In this document: positions 23,601-59,999 of the stretch, in pieces | How positions within the stretch are numbered: the first letter of the stretch is position 1 | Layout of the letters: every line of letters starts with the position of its first letter | Program-made: the position numbers and the translations under genes | Notes under the pieces: model-generated | What the model saw: only the letters and a program-made list of their open reading frames with translations | Databases searched by the model: none | Told to the model about the DNA's origin: nothing | NCBI RefSeq assembly: GCF_037975245.1 | Contig: NC_092578.1 | Coordinates: forward strand, 20,044,821-20,108,820 | From: Apostichopus japonicus | Taxonomy: Eukaryota > Echinodermata > Holothuroidea > Aspidochirotida > Stichopodidae | Reading direction: 5' to 3' | Length of the DNA: 64,000 nt

Positions 23601-25098
23601 CTCTCAGTCTTTTAAAGGTAATTCCATGGACAAGGTAGGCAGTCAGTTCGTACATCGGTATCAATTAGTTCGAGCCTTATGGTCAAGCGCTCTTTAACGA
23701 GAGAAACCTTCTAGGAAACATCCTGAATGACTCCCGTGACACTCATTAAAGAAGTAATTATTAAGTGGTCATTAAATTGGGCAAGCACTCTTTGGACCGG
23801 GCAAGGCGCATTATGATACCCTTCTACAATGTCATTAGCGTTCATATGACCCATTGCTTAGGTGGTCCAAGGCGTGCTGGTCTTGACTGGGCCCAAAGAT
23901 TTTTCCATTTACATACATTAACGTAGTGATGATTTAGTGGTCATTTCATTGGTCAAGCACTCTTTGGACCGGGCAAGACGCATTATGGTACCCTGCTACA
24001 ATGTCCTTGGACTTCCTACGACCCATTGGTTGGGTGGTCCAAGGCGTGCTGCATGGATTAGAGACCAAAGCTTTTTCGTGGTCCAGTTACACTCATTAAA
24101 GAAGTAATGATTTAATGGTCAGTTTAATTGATCAAGCACTCTTTGGACCGGGCAAGACGCATTATGGTACCGTTCTGCAATGTCCTTAGACTTCATGTTA
24201 ACTATCGGTTTGGTGATCCAAGGCGTGCTGCATGGATTAGAGACCAAAGCTTTTTCGTTGTCCCATTTTACTCATTAAAGAAGTAATGACTTAATGGTCA
24301 GTTTAATTGGCCAAGCACTCTTTGGACCGGGCAAGACGCATCATGGTACCGTTCTACAATGTCCTTAGACTTCATGTTAACTATCGGTTTGGTGATCCAA
24401 GGCGTGCTGCATGGATTAGGGCCCAAAGCTTTTTCGTGGTCCCGTTACACTCATTAAAAAAGTAATGAATTAGTGGTCATTTAAATTGAACAAGCACTCT
24501 TTGGACCGGGCAAGACGCATTATGGTACCGTTCTAGAATGTCCTTAGACTTCCTATGACCCATTGGTTGGGCTGTTCAAGGCGTGCTGGTTTTGATTAGG
24601 GCCCAAATGGGTTTTTTTCAGTTCCCGTTACATTTATTTAAAAAAATGTTGATTTAATGGTAATTTTAATTGGTCAAGCACTCTTTGGACCGTCAAGACG
24701 CATTATGGTACTCTTCTACAATGTGTTAAGAATTCATATGACCCATTGGTAAGGTGGTCCAAGGCGTGTAAGTCTTGATTATGGCCTAAAGTAATTGTTT
24801 TACATTAATTTAAGAACTGATGAAGTACTGGTCATTTTAGTTGGTCAAGAACTATTTGGATCGGTCAAGATGCATTATGGTACCCTTCTCCATAGTCATT
24901 AGAGTTCATATGATCCATGGGGCATAGATAAACCTCTTTCCACGACCAAATGTTGAACATCTTGTAAGAAAGCTTTTGTCTTGCCAGAGGTGTTACGTCG
25001 ATACCATTGTCGAATACGTAACTGAATAGGTAGCTCAGTTACTCATTCGCGAATATCGAACGAGGAACGGGGAATAAGTATCTAACTTCACACCGGTT
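20661..25098. mobile_element. Long-inverted-repeat (foldback-like) element, 4438 bp
   Basis: The left terminus AACCGGTGTGAAGTTAG is matched by its exact inverse at the right end (CTAACTTCACACCGGTT, ending 25098). The inverted homology continues for several hundred bases. CCTGACCT is duplicated at 20653-20660 and 25099-25106 (8 bp). Inside, both arms consist of ~180-bp direct subrepeats marked by AGCACGCCTTGGACCACC: about five on the left (from 20989, 21172, 21349, 21531, 21702) and six inverted on the right (about 23869-24755). A central spacer (about 23064-23690) has a short aggcttgtagc repeat and no transposase. A 1295-bp hAT element was inserted later; without it the element would be about 3.1 kb. 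The superfamily is not assignable from structure alone. Confidence 0.9.
21761..23055. mobile_element. Nested non-autonomous hAT element, 1295 bp
   Basis: The left end is CAGGGACGTAGCTA and the right end TAGCGACGTCCCTG. GCCGCATG is duplicated exactly at 21753-21760 and 23056-23063. It is the same family as 992-1836 in opposite orientation. A run of about 18 G near the left end and G/C runs near the right end are subterminal. A ~90-bp internal repeat (ATTTTGCAGAAAA... with GAAATGAAGTGAACAATT) lies at about 22240-22590. No transposase. Confidence 0.93.
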
Positions 25099-25106
25099 CC
25101 TGACCT

Positions 25107-25559
25107 ACTGTGGGATACACTTGGTTGACCAGTATCATATATTACCCTAGCTAGTAATTTGCTATAAGTAAATACGAAAGCTGTGGAACTCTCACTCAGT
25201 CACTGAAACGACTAGGTTAGATAATATATCCTTCACTTTGCTGACAAACAAATGCAAAAATCATTTAGCTATTTGTACCCCAAAGATATTCATTCCAAGT
25301 CAGTAAGGTAACTCTTATTTCATTGTCGGAATTTATGGATATGCGTTGGACTAAATTGTCAACTTGAACTAGGACTAGCCTAGACTAAGCTCACCGCATG
25401 CATAACATTGGCCCTACTGTAGCCTAGTACAGACCTAACGTTAGGCATAGCTTAAATATGGAACTTTGCGCATTACCTCTCGTGTACTGGTTCCACGAGA
25501 GATAGAATATCATAGCTGAAGGGGCATTTGCCCCGAGGTCCGGCCTATAATGAAGCCTT
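25107..25559. other. Non-coding interval
   Basis: Nothing recognised. It could hold the DDX42 promoter or first non-coding exon, but no core motif stands out. Confidence 0.35.
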
Positions 25560-25564
25560 TAGGG

Positions 25565-26082
25565 CAAAGGCTTGGCTCAGCGGTTAGAGTCTCCGCCTCA
25601 CAATCCTTTGGTTCCAGGATCCAAATTCCAGCTGGAGCCAGACTCACTTTACCTATTCAAAAATCGCTGCAGTGCAGTGGTGATGTGCGGAGTCTTCCGT
25701 GGATTTGGTATTTCTAGTTTGTGAACTTGGGAAAAGGGCTTTGTTTCTGTTCTTCACTTGGTTTCAAAACAACTTTGTTCGCCATGGATGCACTGCAGTG
25801 ATGAGGTACCTTTGCTTACCTCAGTATTTGAGAAAGTAGTCAGATGCTGCGGCATACACTCTCATACGTCGGATGGGAACGTTAAATGGCAGTCCCGGGA
25901 GCAGGAACGGGAGCCATTTCACACCCCTGCCTCATAATCTTCTGAACGCTTACTGAAAAGAGAAGGCTTGAAATAAGCATGGGTTCGTAAATGATCTAAC
26001 ACGGATAGGGTCTCAAATAAGGTACTGTAACTGTAAGGCTTTCTGATCCTTGGGTCTCTTAACTAAACTAAACTAAAAACCC
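25565..26082 (+). mobile_element. tRNA-headed SINE-like element
   Basis: Begins with a degenerate tRNA-like head: A-box-like TGGCTCAGCGGTTAGAG (about 25574) and B-box-like GGATCCAAATTCC (about 25617). A ~420-bp unique body follows, ending in a CTAAA-repeat tail (aactaaactaaactaaaa, about 26059-26080). The architecture of head, body and simple 3' tail is that of a tRNA-derived SINE. No target duplication could be fixed by eye. Confidence 0.6.
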
Positions 26083-26907
26083 AAGTAAATTTTAGTGTAG
26101 TGATAAGCCTATCAAAGATGATGAAAAGGCCTAGCCCAGCATTGTTACAAATGATTCTGCATCCAGGATGCAATGTTTCAGCCAGGGACACAAAATCTTC
26201 AAATTGCTTGCATCAGGTGGATGCAAACTTTTCTATTACAGAACACACCCCAAGTACACACTCACTAGTAGGCCTATGCAAAACAAAACAAACAATGCAT
26301 TTTTGAATGAACAACTTTTGAAAAGAGCCAAAATTTCTTCCAATCCTACCGATCATTGAATTTATTTGAAAACAATTAAATTCATAACAATCAACTGAAA
26401 GGTATAGGTTTGACAACATTACCATAACCGATATAAAAATAGTCAATATGCAGGTTACTTGTGATCTATTAAACCTAGAGGTAATCTCAGTTACACAATA
26501 CTGACTCCTCTTGAAATTTTTCCAGTTGTGAGTTATGATAACTTAGCTCCTTCTTTTGATTTGCATTTTGCAAACAATACCAGCGTTGCATATATTTAGA
26601 AATAAAATATTTAGAAATTTCCTTTTCCAAAAGGTTATGTACAGTATATCTTTGCTAAAAGGTCTTACTGTAAGTACAGACCCCAAATTTTAGCATTCTA
26701 AAAATTGGTAGGAGTTTTCAAAACTACTTTCCCAAAGGACAGGTTCTGATTATTAGAGTCATCCAGACATTGAGATTTGCTAAAATAGAGGATTTATATC
26801 TGATTGTGTTTGACTACTTTAGGAGCAGCCTGAGTAACCATAGTCTGATTATCTAGCATCTGAATGCAATAATGTTGATCGTTAATGAAGAGTCTTTCTC
26901 TTTACAG
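26083..26907. other. Upstream of first DDX42 coding exon
   Basis: No coding feature. It ends in a pyrimidine tract and AG (26901-26907), a 3' splice site. DDX42 must therefore have at least one further 5' non-coding exon at or beyond this interval, which I could not place. Confidence 0.6.
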
Positions 26908-26915
26908 ATTATAAC

Positions 26916-52458
<25,543 letters not shown>

Positions 52459-52467
<9 letters not shown>

Positions 52468-52878
52468 AGGAATAGAGTGGATTGCCACAGATTTCAGTTG
52501 GTATGCCCACTCCACTATGTAAGGTTGTGATTGGAGTGATCAGATTCTTGAAGGAATAGAGTGGATTGCCACAGATTTCAGTTGGTATGCCCACTCCACT
52601 ATGTAAGGTTGTGATTGGAGTGATCAGATTCTTGAAGGAATAGAGTGGATTGCCACAGATTTCAGTTGGTATGCCCACTCCACTATGTAAGGTTGTGATT
52701 GGAGTGATCAGATTCTTGAAGGAATAGAGTGGATTGCCACAGATTTCAGTTGGTATGCCCACTCCACTATGTAAGGTTGTGATTGGAGTGATCAGATTCT
52801 TGAAGGAATAGAGTGGATTGCCACAGATTTCAGTTGGTATGCCCACTCCACTATGTAAGGTTGTGATTGGAGTGATCA
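52459..52878. repeat. 84-bp array starting on the DDX42 stop codon
   Basis: Five 84-bp units, almost identical, starting GATTCTTGAAGGAATAGAGT. The first unit begins with the codons for the last two residues and TGA of DDX42; the other four form the proximal 3' UTR. Confidence 0.97.
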
Positions 52879-52999
52879 GACCAGCTAGCAGCCATTTGTT
52901 GCTTCATTGGCGAAGCTCCTAAACCAAATATGCTATTATTTCAGGTTGAGCTGAAATCAGTGTTTCTGGAGTATTTAACAGTTTTTATACCTGGAGGAA

Positions 53000-54410
53000 G
53001 GTAAAAGGAATCTATGCGACGCCTTGTGCGTCAGGCCTTGGTTTGATAAAAGGATAACTGCAATAGAACATTGTGTATGAACTTATTTCGTACAATTGTA
53101 ATTGGTAGATTGTAATAGGTAGATATCAAATATCATTTGAGGTCAACAGAGGTCAAAGTCTACAAACCTTATAAACCCGATTACAGCAAATGTAAAGCTT
53201 GGATGACCTTTATACTGTACAGGTAGTAGAACAAGAAGCTTACTGATCATTTGAAGTTAGATTTGGTAAACTTTGTTATCTTGTATTTCAATCTGGACAA
53301 TACAAAATTTGGCCTTGTTTAGTTAAATCACCATGCAATGTTAGCATTTCTGGTTTACATAGCTATCAGGTTGCTGCTTTTGATTCCTTGCTGAAGCAAA
53401 TGTTGCCTTGTGCGTGTATGTGTGCGTGACGCCTTGGCTTGTAAACACAATAACTCAATATTCTAAGGTGGATGGACTTCAAACTTTGTATGTAGATGTA
53501 CCATATTGACTTCTAGGCTGTTTTTATATTTTATTTGTAGTTGTGGCTGTGACCAAACGTCATACTATGTCACCAGAGGTCAAACTGTGGAAACATTGTA
53601 AACACAATTTCTCAAGAAAAGAAGCTTTAATGAATATCATGCTTGGCATGTTGATGTCCCATTTTGAGTAGAGGAACCCTATTGGTGGAGGTTAGAGGTC
53701 ATTTGTGGTCAACATATAAGCCAAAGTCTGATAATCTTGTAAACATGATTACTCAAGAAGTACATCTTTCTTGAGTGTTATTCTTAGTATGTAGATCCAG
53801 CTTGGTGAGTGCAAGAACCCTATTAAAATTGGTAGAGGTCAGTGGTCAATGAAGTCAACAGGTGTCAAAATTCTGAAAACGTATTTAACATGATAACTCT
53901 AAAATCAAAGCTACAATTAACGTTTGAATACTCCAATGCTATGATTTTCTTCTGGTGAACATAGTTTGGTCAAGTTCAGTTTAGTTTTGTGAAGAGGCTC
54001 TATGAGTCTTCAATGCAACCTTCAACCCTCCAGGAAATGAAATCGGCATCATCTGTTGATACTCTTTAAACACACCTTCTTTAAGACCCTCAGCAGGCCC
54101 TATCAGTTTTCACCCTGTGAGCTTCAATGGGTCAACAGGTTTTCTAAAATGATGAGTAAATTGGCTTAAGGGGTCAACAGGTTATCTCAAAATTCGCCAT
54201 TTTCTTCTGATATATACTAGATGGCTTTTGATTTGGCTAAGTTTTGAAAATATTTCACATTGTATAAACAATGTCATTAGAGCACTCAGATTTATTTGAA
54301 GGGATGTTTGCAAGGTAGCAGAGCTGATTTATTAATACATTCATATGTTACATAGTTATTTGAAATGGTATGGCGAGGAATCACAAAGCCAATTGGCTTT
54401 CTGGTTTCAC
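53000..54410. repeat. Dispersed AGGTCA-bearing repeat 3' of DDX42
   Basis: Longer relative of the intron 1 copy (27540-28205), same orientation. It contains AGGTCAACAGAGGTCA (53140-53155), a direct repeat of AGGTCA with 4-bp spacing, and several single half-sites. No coding frame. The DDX42 polyadenylation site probably lies in or before this stretch, but no convincing AATAAA was found near the stop. Confidence 0.65.
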
Positions 54411-54511
54411 TGTGTATTCCTAACCAGGGAGTTATTTGTCTTTGACACAGTAAACTTGATATATTTTGCAAGCATTTAATGCTATGCACTTAAAGTTGGA
54501 TTCCCAGCAGG

Positions 54512-55003
54512 TGTGACTAGAAATATACCTGGAAACGACTTAAGGGGACAAATGTCTGCACTATTCCCAGCAATTGTGACTAGGAATATACCTGGAAACG
54601 ACTTAAGGGGACAAATGTCTGCACTATTCCCAGCAATTGTGACTAGGAATATACCTGGAAACGACTTTAAGGGGACAAATGTCTGCACTATTCCCAGCAA
54701 TTGTGACTAGGAATATACCTGGAAACGACTTAAGGGGACAAATGTCTGCACTATTCCCAGCAATTGTGACTAGGAATATACCTGGAAACGACTTAAGGGG
54801 ACGAATGTCTGCACTATTCCCAGCAATTGTGACTAGAAATATACCTGGAAACGACTTAAGGGGACAAATGTCTGCACTATTCCCAGCAATTGTGACTAGG
54901 AATATACCTGGAAACAACTTAAGGGGACAAATGTCTGCACTATTCCCAGCAATTGTGACTTGGAATATACCTGGAAACGACTTTAAGGGGACAAATGTCT
55001 GCA
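54512..55003. repeat. 63-bp tandem repeat, about 8 units
   Basis: Units of AAACGACTTAAGGGGACAAA + tgtctgcactattcccagcaa and so on. 63 is divisible by 3, so long frames stay open on both strands; no start context or homology supports a protein. Confidence 0.95.
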
Positions 55004-55593
55004 TTGACGTTTTGTTAACAAACATTATGATGAAACTGCAACAGTTTTGGTGCTGAATTTTCATTGCAATTTTCAGTAAATAATATTCTAACAATTTAGT
55101 TAAATCATGCAAACTTCCATTAAATAAGCATTCTTTTGTTTCAAATGTTCAAAAGTGTACAGAACTGTGTCAATACTCTTGCTATAGAAAATACTTAAAG
55201 GTTAATGCATTTGTTTGCTTAAAAAGTGAACGGTATTTCATAAACTGTACTATGCTTGAGTCTATTATCAACGCAACTTGAATAGGGACAGGTTATTCAA
55301 GGGTGTTAACTAGAGTGGAGAAAAGTCATTATTTAAAAATGATTTGGCATGAAAAAGTTATTTTAAAGTATCCTTCAACAATTATATGAATCATATTTGA
55401 AGCAATTATCCTTGTCCAACAACTGTTACCCCTTACAAAGTAAGGAATGGAGTAATAAACTCATCTGTGTGGTTGCTTCTAAATGGATGCAACATTGTGG
55501 CAGTTCTATTGGATGTATCTTGTGTATATGTGTAATACATTGAATTTTTTTGGTATGGATGTGTTTCTTGTCTTTTACTGGAGGACTAGTAAC
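55004..55593. other. Non-coding interval
   Basis: AT-rich; no gene, RNA or repeat recognised. AGTAATAAAC at 55451 includes an AATAAA that could be a distal poly(A) signal, but it is 3 kb beyond the DDX42 stop. Confidence 0.35.
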
Positions 55594-55599
55594 AGGAAA

Positions 55600-55672
55600 G
55601 CAGAAGTTGGGATTGAACCTGGGACCTTGTGATGCAAAAAAAACTTCTTAACCATTAGACCATTAGGTGACA
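55600..55672 (-). pseudogene. tRNA-like sequence 1 (Glu-like boxes)
   Basis: On the minus strand the A-box-like TGGTCTAATGGTTAAG (55662-55647) and B-box GGTTCAATCCC (55619-55609) are in tRNA order and spacing. The A-box region resembles tRNA-Glu. The acceptor and T stems do not pair, and a T8 run lies in the anticodon region, so it is a tRNA pseudogene or SINE head. Confidence 0.6.
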
Positions 55673-55751
55673 CCCTGATGTAGAATGCTTTTCAAATATT
55701 TAAAGATCCAATTGTTTGGACTTAGGGTTTTTTAAAACTTTTTCTCCCCTT

Positions 55752-55922
55752 AGCCTTGTCAGGGAGCGGGGAGGCGCGGAACTCACCTAGTCCGCTTGGG
55801 AACCTTGTCAGGGAGAGGGGTGCCGCGGAACTCACCTAGTCCGCTTGCCACCCTGCATCAGGGAGAAGGGGACATCGGCACCCACCCTGACCACTTGGGA
55901 ACCTTGTCAGGGAGGGGGTGTC
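55752..55922. repeat. ~55-bp G-rich tandem repeat, 3-4 units
   Basis: CCTTGTCAGGGAG followed by gcgcggaactcacctagtccgc, three to four diverged units between two tRNA-like sequences. Confidence 0.85.
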
Positions 55923-55954
55923 CTTTTACAGTGATTACTCACCCAAGATCAAAA

Positions 55955-56025
55955 CCAAGCCAGGGCTTGAACCGCTGATCAGAAACTTCTAATCAACGGA
56001 ACTACCCATTACACCATTTTGGTTC
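55955..56025 (-). pseudogene. tRNA-like sequence 2
   Basis: Minus strand: A-box-like TGGTGTAATGGGTAG (56016-56002) and B-box GGTTCAAGCCC (55973-55963), correct order and spacing. The stems are poor, as in sequence 1. Confidence 0.55.
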
Positions 56026-56029
56026 CCAA

Positions 56030-58205
56030 TGAAATAAACTTTGTTTCTTACCTTTATACTTCCACCTGCTCCAAAGAACAGAAAATTAAAAGGCTCCAGC
56101 TGGACTTGAACCGCAGACATAGAGTTTGTCTGACTCTCTCCAGTCCAGAGCACTACCAACTGCGCCACAGTAACTGTTAAGAAATACTGCTCGTTTCTAA
56201 TATTTCAACCTCAGAATGGAAGGAGGAAAAGAGCAGAAAATTAAAATGATCTGTCTGGTTTTTGAACCCTAGACATGGAGTTTGTCTGACTCTCTTTGTT
56301 ACAGAGCACTACCAACTGCGCCACAGTAACTGTAGAGAAATAATGCTTGTTTCTAATATTTAAACTTCTGAATGGAAGGAGGAAAAGAGCAGAAAATTAA
56401 AATGATCTCTCTGGTTTTTGAACCCTAGACATGGAGTTTATCTGACTCTCTTTGTTACAGAGCACTACCAACTGCGCCACAGTAACTGTAGAGAAATAAT
56501 GCTTGTTTCTAATATTTAAACTTCAGAATGGAAGGAGGAAAAGAGCAGAAAATTAAAATGATCTCTCTGGTGTTTGAACCCTAGACATGGAGTTTGTCTG
56601 ACTCTCTCCAGTCCAGAGCACTACCAACTGCGCCACAGTAACTGTAGAGAAATGATGCTTGTTTCTAATATTTAAACTCCAGAATGGAAGGAGGAAAAGA
56701 GCAGAAAATTAAAATGACCTCTCTGGTGTTTGAACCCTAGATATGGAGTTTGTCTGACTCTCTCCAGTCCAGAGCACTACCAACTGCGCCACAGTAACTG
56801 TAGAGAAATAATGCTTGTTTCTAATATTTAAACTTCAGAATGGAAGGAGGAAAAGAGCAGAAAATTAAAATGACCTCTCTGGTGTTTGAACCCTAGACAT
56901 GGAGTTTGTCTGACTCTCTCCAGTCCAGAGCACTACCAACTGCGCCACAGTAACTGTAGAGAAATAATGCTTGTTTCTAATATTTAAACTTCAGAATGGA
57001 AGGAGGAAAAGAGCAGAAAATTAAAATGACCTCTCTGGTGTTTGAACCCTAGACATGGAGTTTGTCTGACTCTCTCCAGTCCAGAGCACTACCAACTGCG
57101 CCACAGTAACTGTATAGAAATAATGCTTGTTTCTAATATTTAAACTTCAGAATGGAAGGAGGAAAAGAGCAGAAAATTAAAATGATCTCTCTGGTTTTTT
57201 AACCCTAGACATGGAGTTTGTCTGACTCTCTCCAGTCCAGAGCACTACCAACTGCGCCACAGTAACTGTAGAGAAATGATGCTTGTTTGTAATATTTATA
57301 CTTCAGAATGGAAGGAGGAAAAGAGCAGAAAATTAAAATGACCTCTCTGGTGTTTGAACCCTAGACATGGAGTTTGTCTGACTCTCTCCAGTCCAGAGCA
57401 CTACCAACTGCGCCACAGTAACTGTAGAGAAATGATGCTTGTTTCTAATATTTAAACTTCAGAATGGAAGGAGGAAAAGAGCAGAAAATTAAAATGACCT
57501 CTCTGGTGTTTGAACCCTAGACATGGAGTTTGTCTGACTCTCTCCAGTCCAGAGCACTACCAACTGCGCCACAGTAACTGTAGAGAAATAATGCTTGTTT
57601 CTAATATTTAAACTTCAGAATGGAAGGAGGAAAAGAGCAGAAAATTAAAATGACCTCTCTGGTGTTTGAACCCTAGACATGGAGTTTGTCTGACTCTCTC
57701 CAGTCCAGAGCACTACCAACTGCGCCACAGTAACTGTATAGAAATAATGCTTGTTTCAAATATTTAAACTTCAGAATGGAAGGAGGAAAAGAGCAGAAAA
57801 TTAAAATGACCTCTCTGGTGTTTGAACCCTAGACATGGAGTTTGTCTGACTCTCTCCAGTCCAGAGCACTACCAACTGCGCCACAGTAACTGTAGAGAAA
57901 TGATGCTTGTTTGTAATAATTATACTTCAGAATGGAAGGAGGAAAAGAGCAGAAAATTAAAATGACCTCTCTGGTGTTTGAACCCTAGACATGGAGTTTG
58001 TCTGACTCTCTCCAGTCCAGAGCACTACCAACTGCGCCACAGTAACTGTAGAGAAATAATGCTTGTTTCTAATATTTATACTTCAGAATGGAAGGAGGAA
58101 AAGGGCAGAAAATATAAAATGATCTCTCTGGTTTTTGAACCCTAGACATGGAGTTTGTACTCCTTTTTAAGCTACAGAGCGTTACCAACTGTGCCACAGT
58201 TATAC
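56030..58205 (-). repeat. Array of 14 tRNA-like 156-bp units
   Basis: Each unit, read on the minus strand, has TGGCGCAGTTGG, a perfect match to the Pol III A-box consensus. About 43 bp later comes a B-box-like GGTTCAAAC or, in the unit at 56102-56167, GGTTCAAGTCC, which fits the consensus fully. Then comes TTTTAATTTT, a Pol III terminator string. The A box recurs at plus-strand 56156 and then every 156 bp through 12 further copies, with a 14th at a 157-bp step near 58185. The long A-B spacing fits a class II or intron-containing tRNA ancestor. The acceptor stem does not form, so mature tRNA is unlikely. Confidence 0.85.
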
Positions 58206-58409
58206 AGAAATAATTGAGAGATAAAAGATTACGTTCATTTATCAATATGTGGATTTATAAATTCCTCGGAGTAAAAGCCCCCCCCCCCCCCCAAATGTAC
58301 ACCAGTTTATTCCGTGCCGAGGGCAAAAGGAATATTCAAAATTGATGGCGCACATGGGTGTGAATTCATATACCGATTTAAATTGAAATACATTTAAATT
58401 GGTATTTAC

Positions 58410-58690
58410 GTTTCAAGCAGCTTTTTGCGTTTTGTTGACGTTCTCTCATCCTTTGGCATGTCCATCGAGTTTCTTACATGTATTCATCACAAAACAGCTA
58501 AGATATTAGCCAAGTTGTTTCCAGGCCAAGAGCATTCATTGGCGAGTAATTAAGGACTTCTGCAGGTAACGAGTAGAGTGTCTTCCGATAAATTCATCAT
58601 TTAAAATTAATCGCATACAATTCCCCATATCCACTAGTTTGAATTCAATGTTTAGCTAACATGTTCATTTGTGAGCAGTTTCTTAAAGGG
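58410..58690. repeat. Second copy of the 49990-50560 segment, left part
   Basis: Matches 49990-50290. It breaks off at about 58690 and resumes at about 60497-60600, so about 1.8 kb including the LINE at 59040-59999 has been inserted. Confidence 0.8.
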
Positions 58691-59039
58691 TGTGAAGACT
58701 CGCGCAAAAAGCAACGTCTAATGCAGGTAATTTGACCTAGTTTCGAATGAGGTGTAACAGAAGTGTTAGAAAACACCATCGATCCCAGAAAATACGCACA
58801 CAGCTTGCTACCTTCGGTAATTAGACACTAGTGTACAGTTAGTACATACAGCTGCGGTCAATACCCACAGCACAGTGTACAAACGATACAGCGATGGACA
58901 TCTCAGGTCCAGCTAAATATATCAAGGTATCACATTTCATTACTGTCTGCATTTTGGAGCGACAAGCAGAAAATTTCACTTGCAAGCAACGCTGTTTGGG
59001 GCGAGTCTTCAATGCAGCAAGTTGGGACAATTTCCTAAT

Positions 59040-59999
59040 GCTAATAATAATAATAAATGAACTTATAAAGCGCTAAAATCTACAAAGTATTCAATAGCGC
59101 TGTACAACCCTAATAGAAAGCCAACTTAAAAAAATGAGTCTTCAAGCAAGACTTGAACTGAATGAGAGTGGGAGAACTCCGCACAGATATGGGCAGACCA
59201 TTCCAGAGCTTGGGCCCGGCTGATGTAAAGGCACGGTCGCCATAGGTTTTCAGTTTAGTTCTGGGAACAGTGAGAGTGAGTGTATTGCTAGAACGCAAGG
59301 TATAACGAGTATTGACCTGGAAGGACAGATCGTCCGACAAATAGGCGGGTGCCATTCCATGAATGCACTTATACGCCAGGAGCAGTACTTTGAACTTAAT
59401 TTTGAATTCAACAGGCAACCAGTGCAAAGAAAGGAGGATACTCAACGATGGTGTGTTGAAGTCATAGCAGTCTACAACAAGCCTGGCTGCGCTGTTCTGC
59501 AGACGTTGCAGTCTCTGAATCAGATACCCTGGAATACCATGGAGCAAACCATTGCAATAATCCAAATGGCTGTGAATGAATGAATGAACCAATGTACTCA
59601 TAGTTCTAGAAGACATATGTGTCCTAATCTTCTTTAAATTAAAAATATAATAGAAACCAGTCTTGCAAACTTTACTGATATGTTTATCCATTTTCATGTG
59701 TTTGTCGAAAATAACCCCGAGGTTGCGGACTTGATCACAAGAAGCAATGGAAGCACCACCAACCCTGATAGATTTATTGACGACCTTTGTGAGCTGGACT
59801 GGAGTGCCGAGAATAATGAACTCAGTTTTACTATCGCTCAGCTTCAATTTATGAGCAGCCATCCAATCCCTAATATCAGAGATACAATTTTGCATAAGAT
59901 TGAAAGCATCGATTTCTGTGGTGTTATGCTGCGGTTTAAAGCTGTGAATCAACTGAGTATCATCACTATACTTCTCATACTTCTCTAAACTGTTTTTTA
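59040..59999 (-). mobile_element. 5'-truncated CR1/L2-like LINE, RT C-terminus and 3' end
   Basis: Minus-strand frame ending at a stop at 59110 encodes about 290 residues of reverse transcriptase. It starts just before YSDD (the YxDD catalytic box, about 59970) and runs through LKLSDSKTEF, LGVIFD, HSHLDYCNGLL, LQNSAARLV, LHWLPVEFKIKFK and GPKLWNGLP. These are hallmarks of the CR1/L2/Jockey-group RT tail. The 3' UTR has AGCGC/GCGCT motifs and ends in (ATT)n (about 59041-59057), the usual short simple tail. The fingers, palm start and endonuclease are missing, the typical result of 5' truncation in target-primed insertion. The frame is still open, suggesting a fairly young copy. Confidence 0.9.

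Noticed and set aside
54482-55112. Frames of 125-160 codons with an 'AGNSADICPLKSFPGIF'-type repeat
   Set aside because: A 63-bp tandem repeat open on both strands; no start context, conserved domain or exon structure.
56030-58205. Cluster of functional tRNA genes
   Set aside because: A and B boxes are present, but the acceptor and T stems do not pair and most B boxes deviate; tRNA-derived repeats fit better.
59359-59988. Plus-strand frames opposite the LINE
   Set aside because: Antisense shadows of the reverse-transcriptase frame, which has clear RT motifs on the minus strand.
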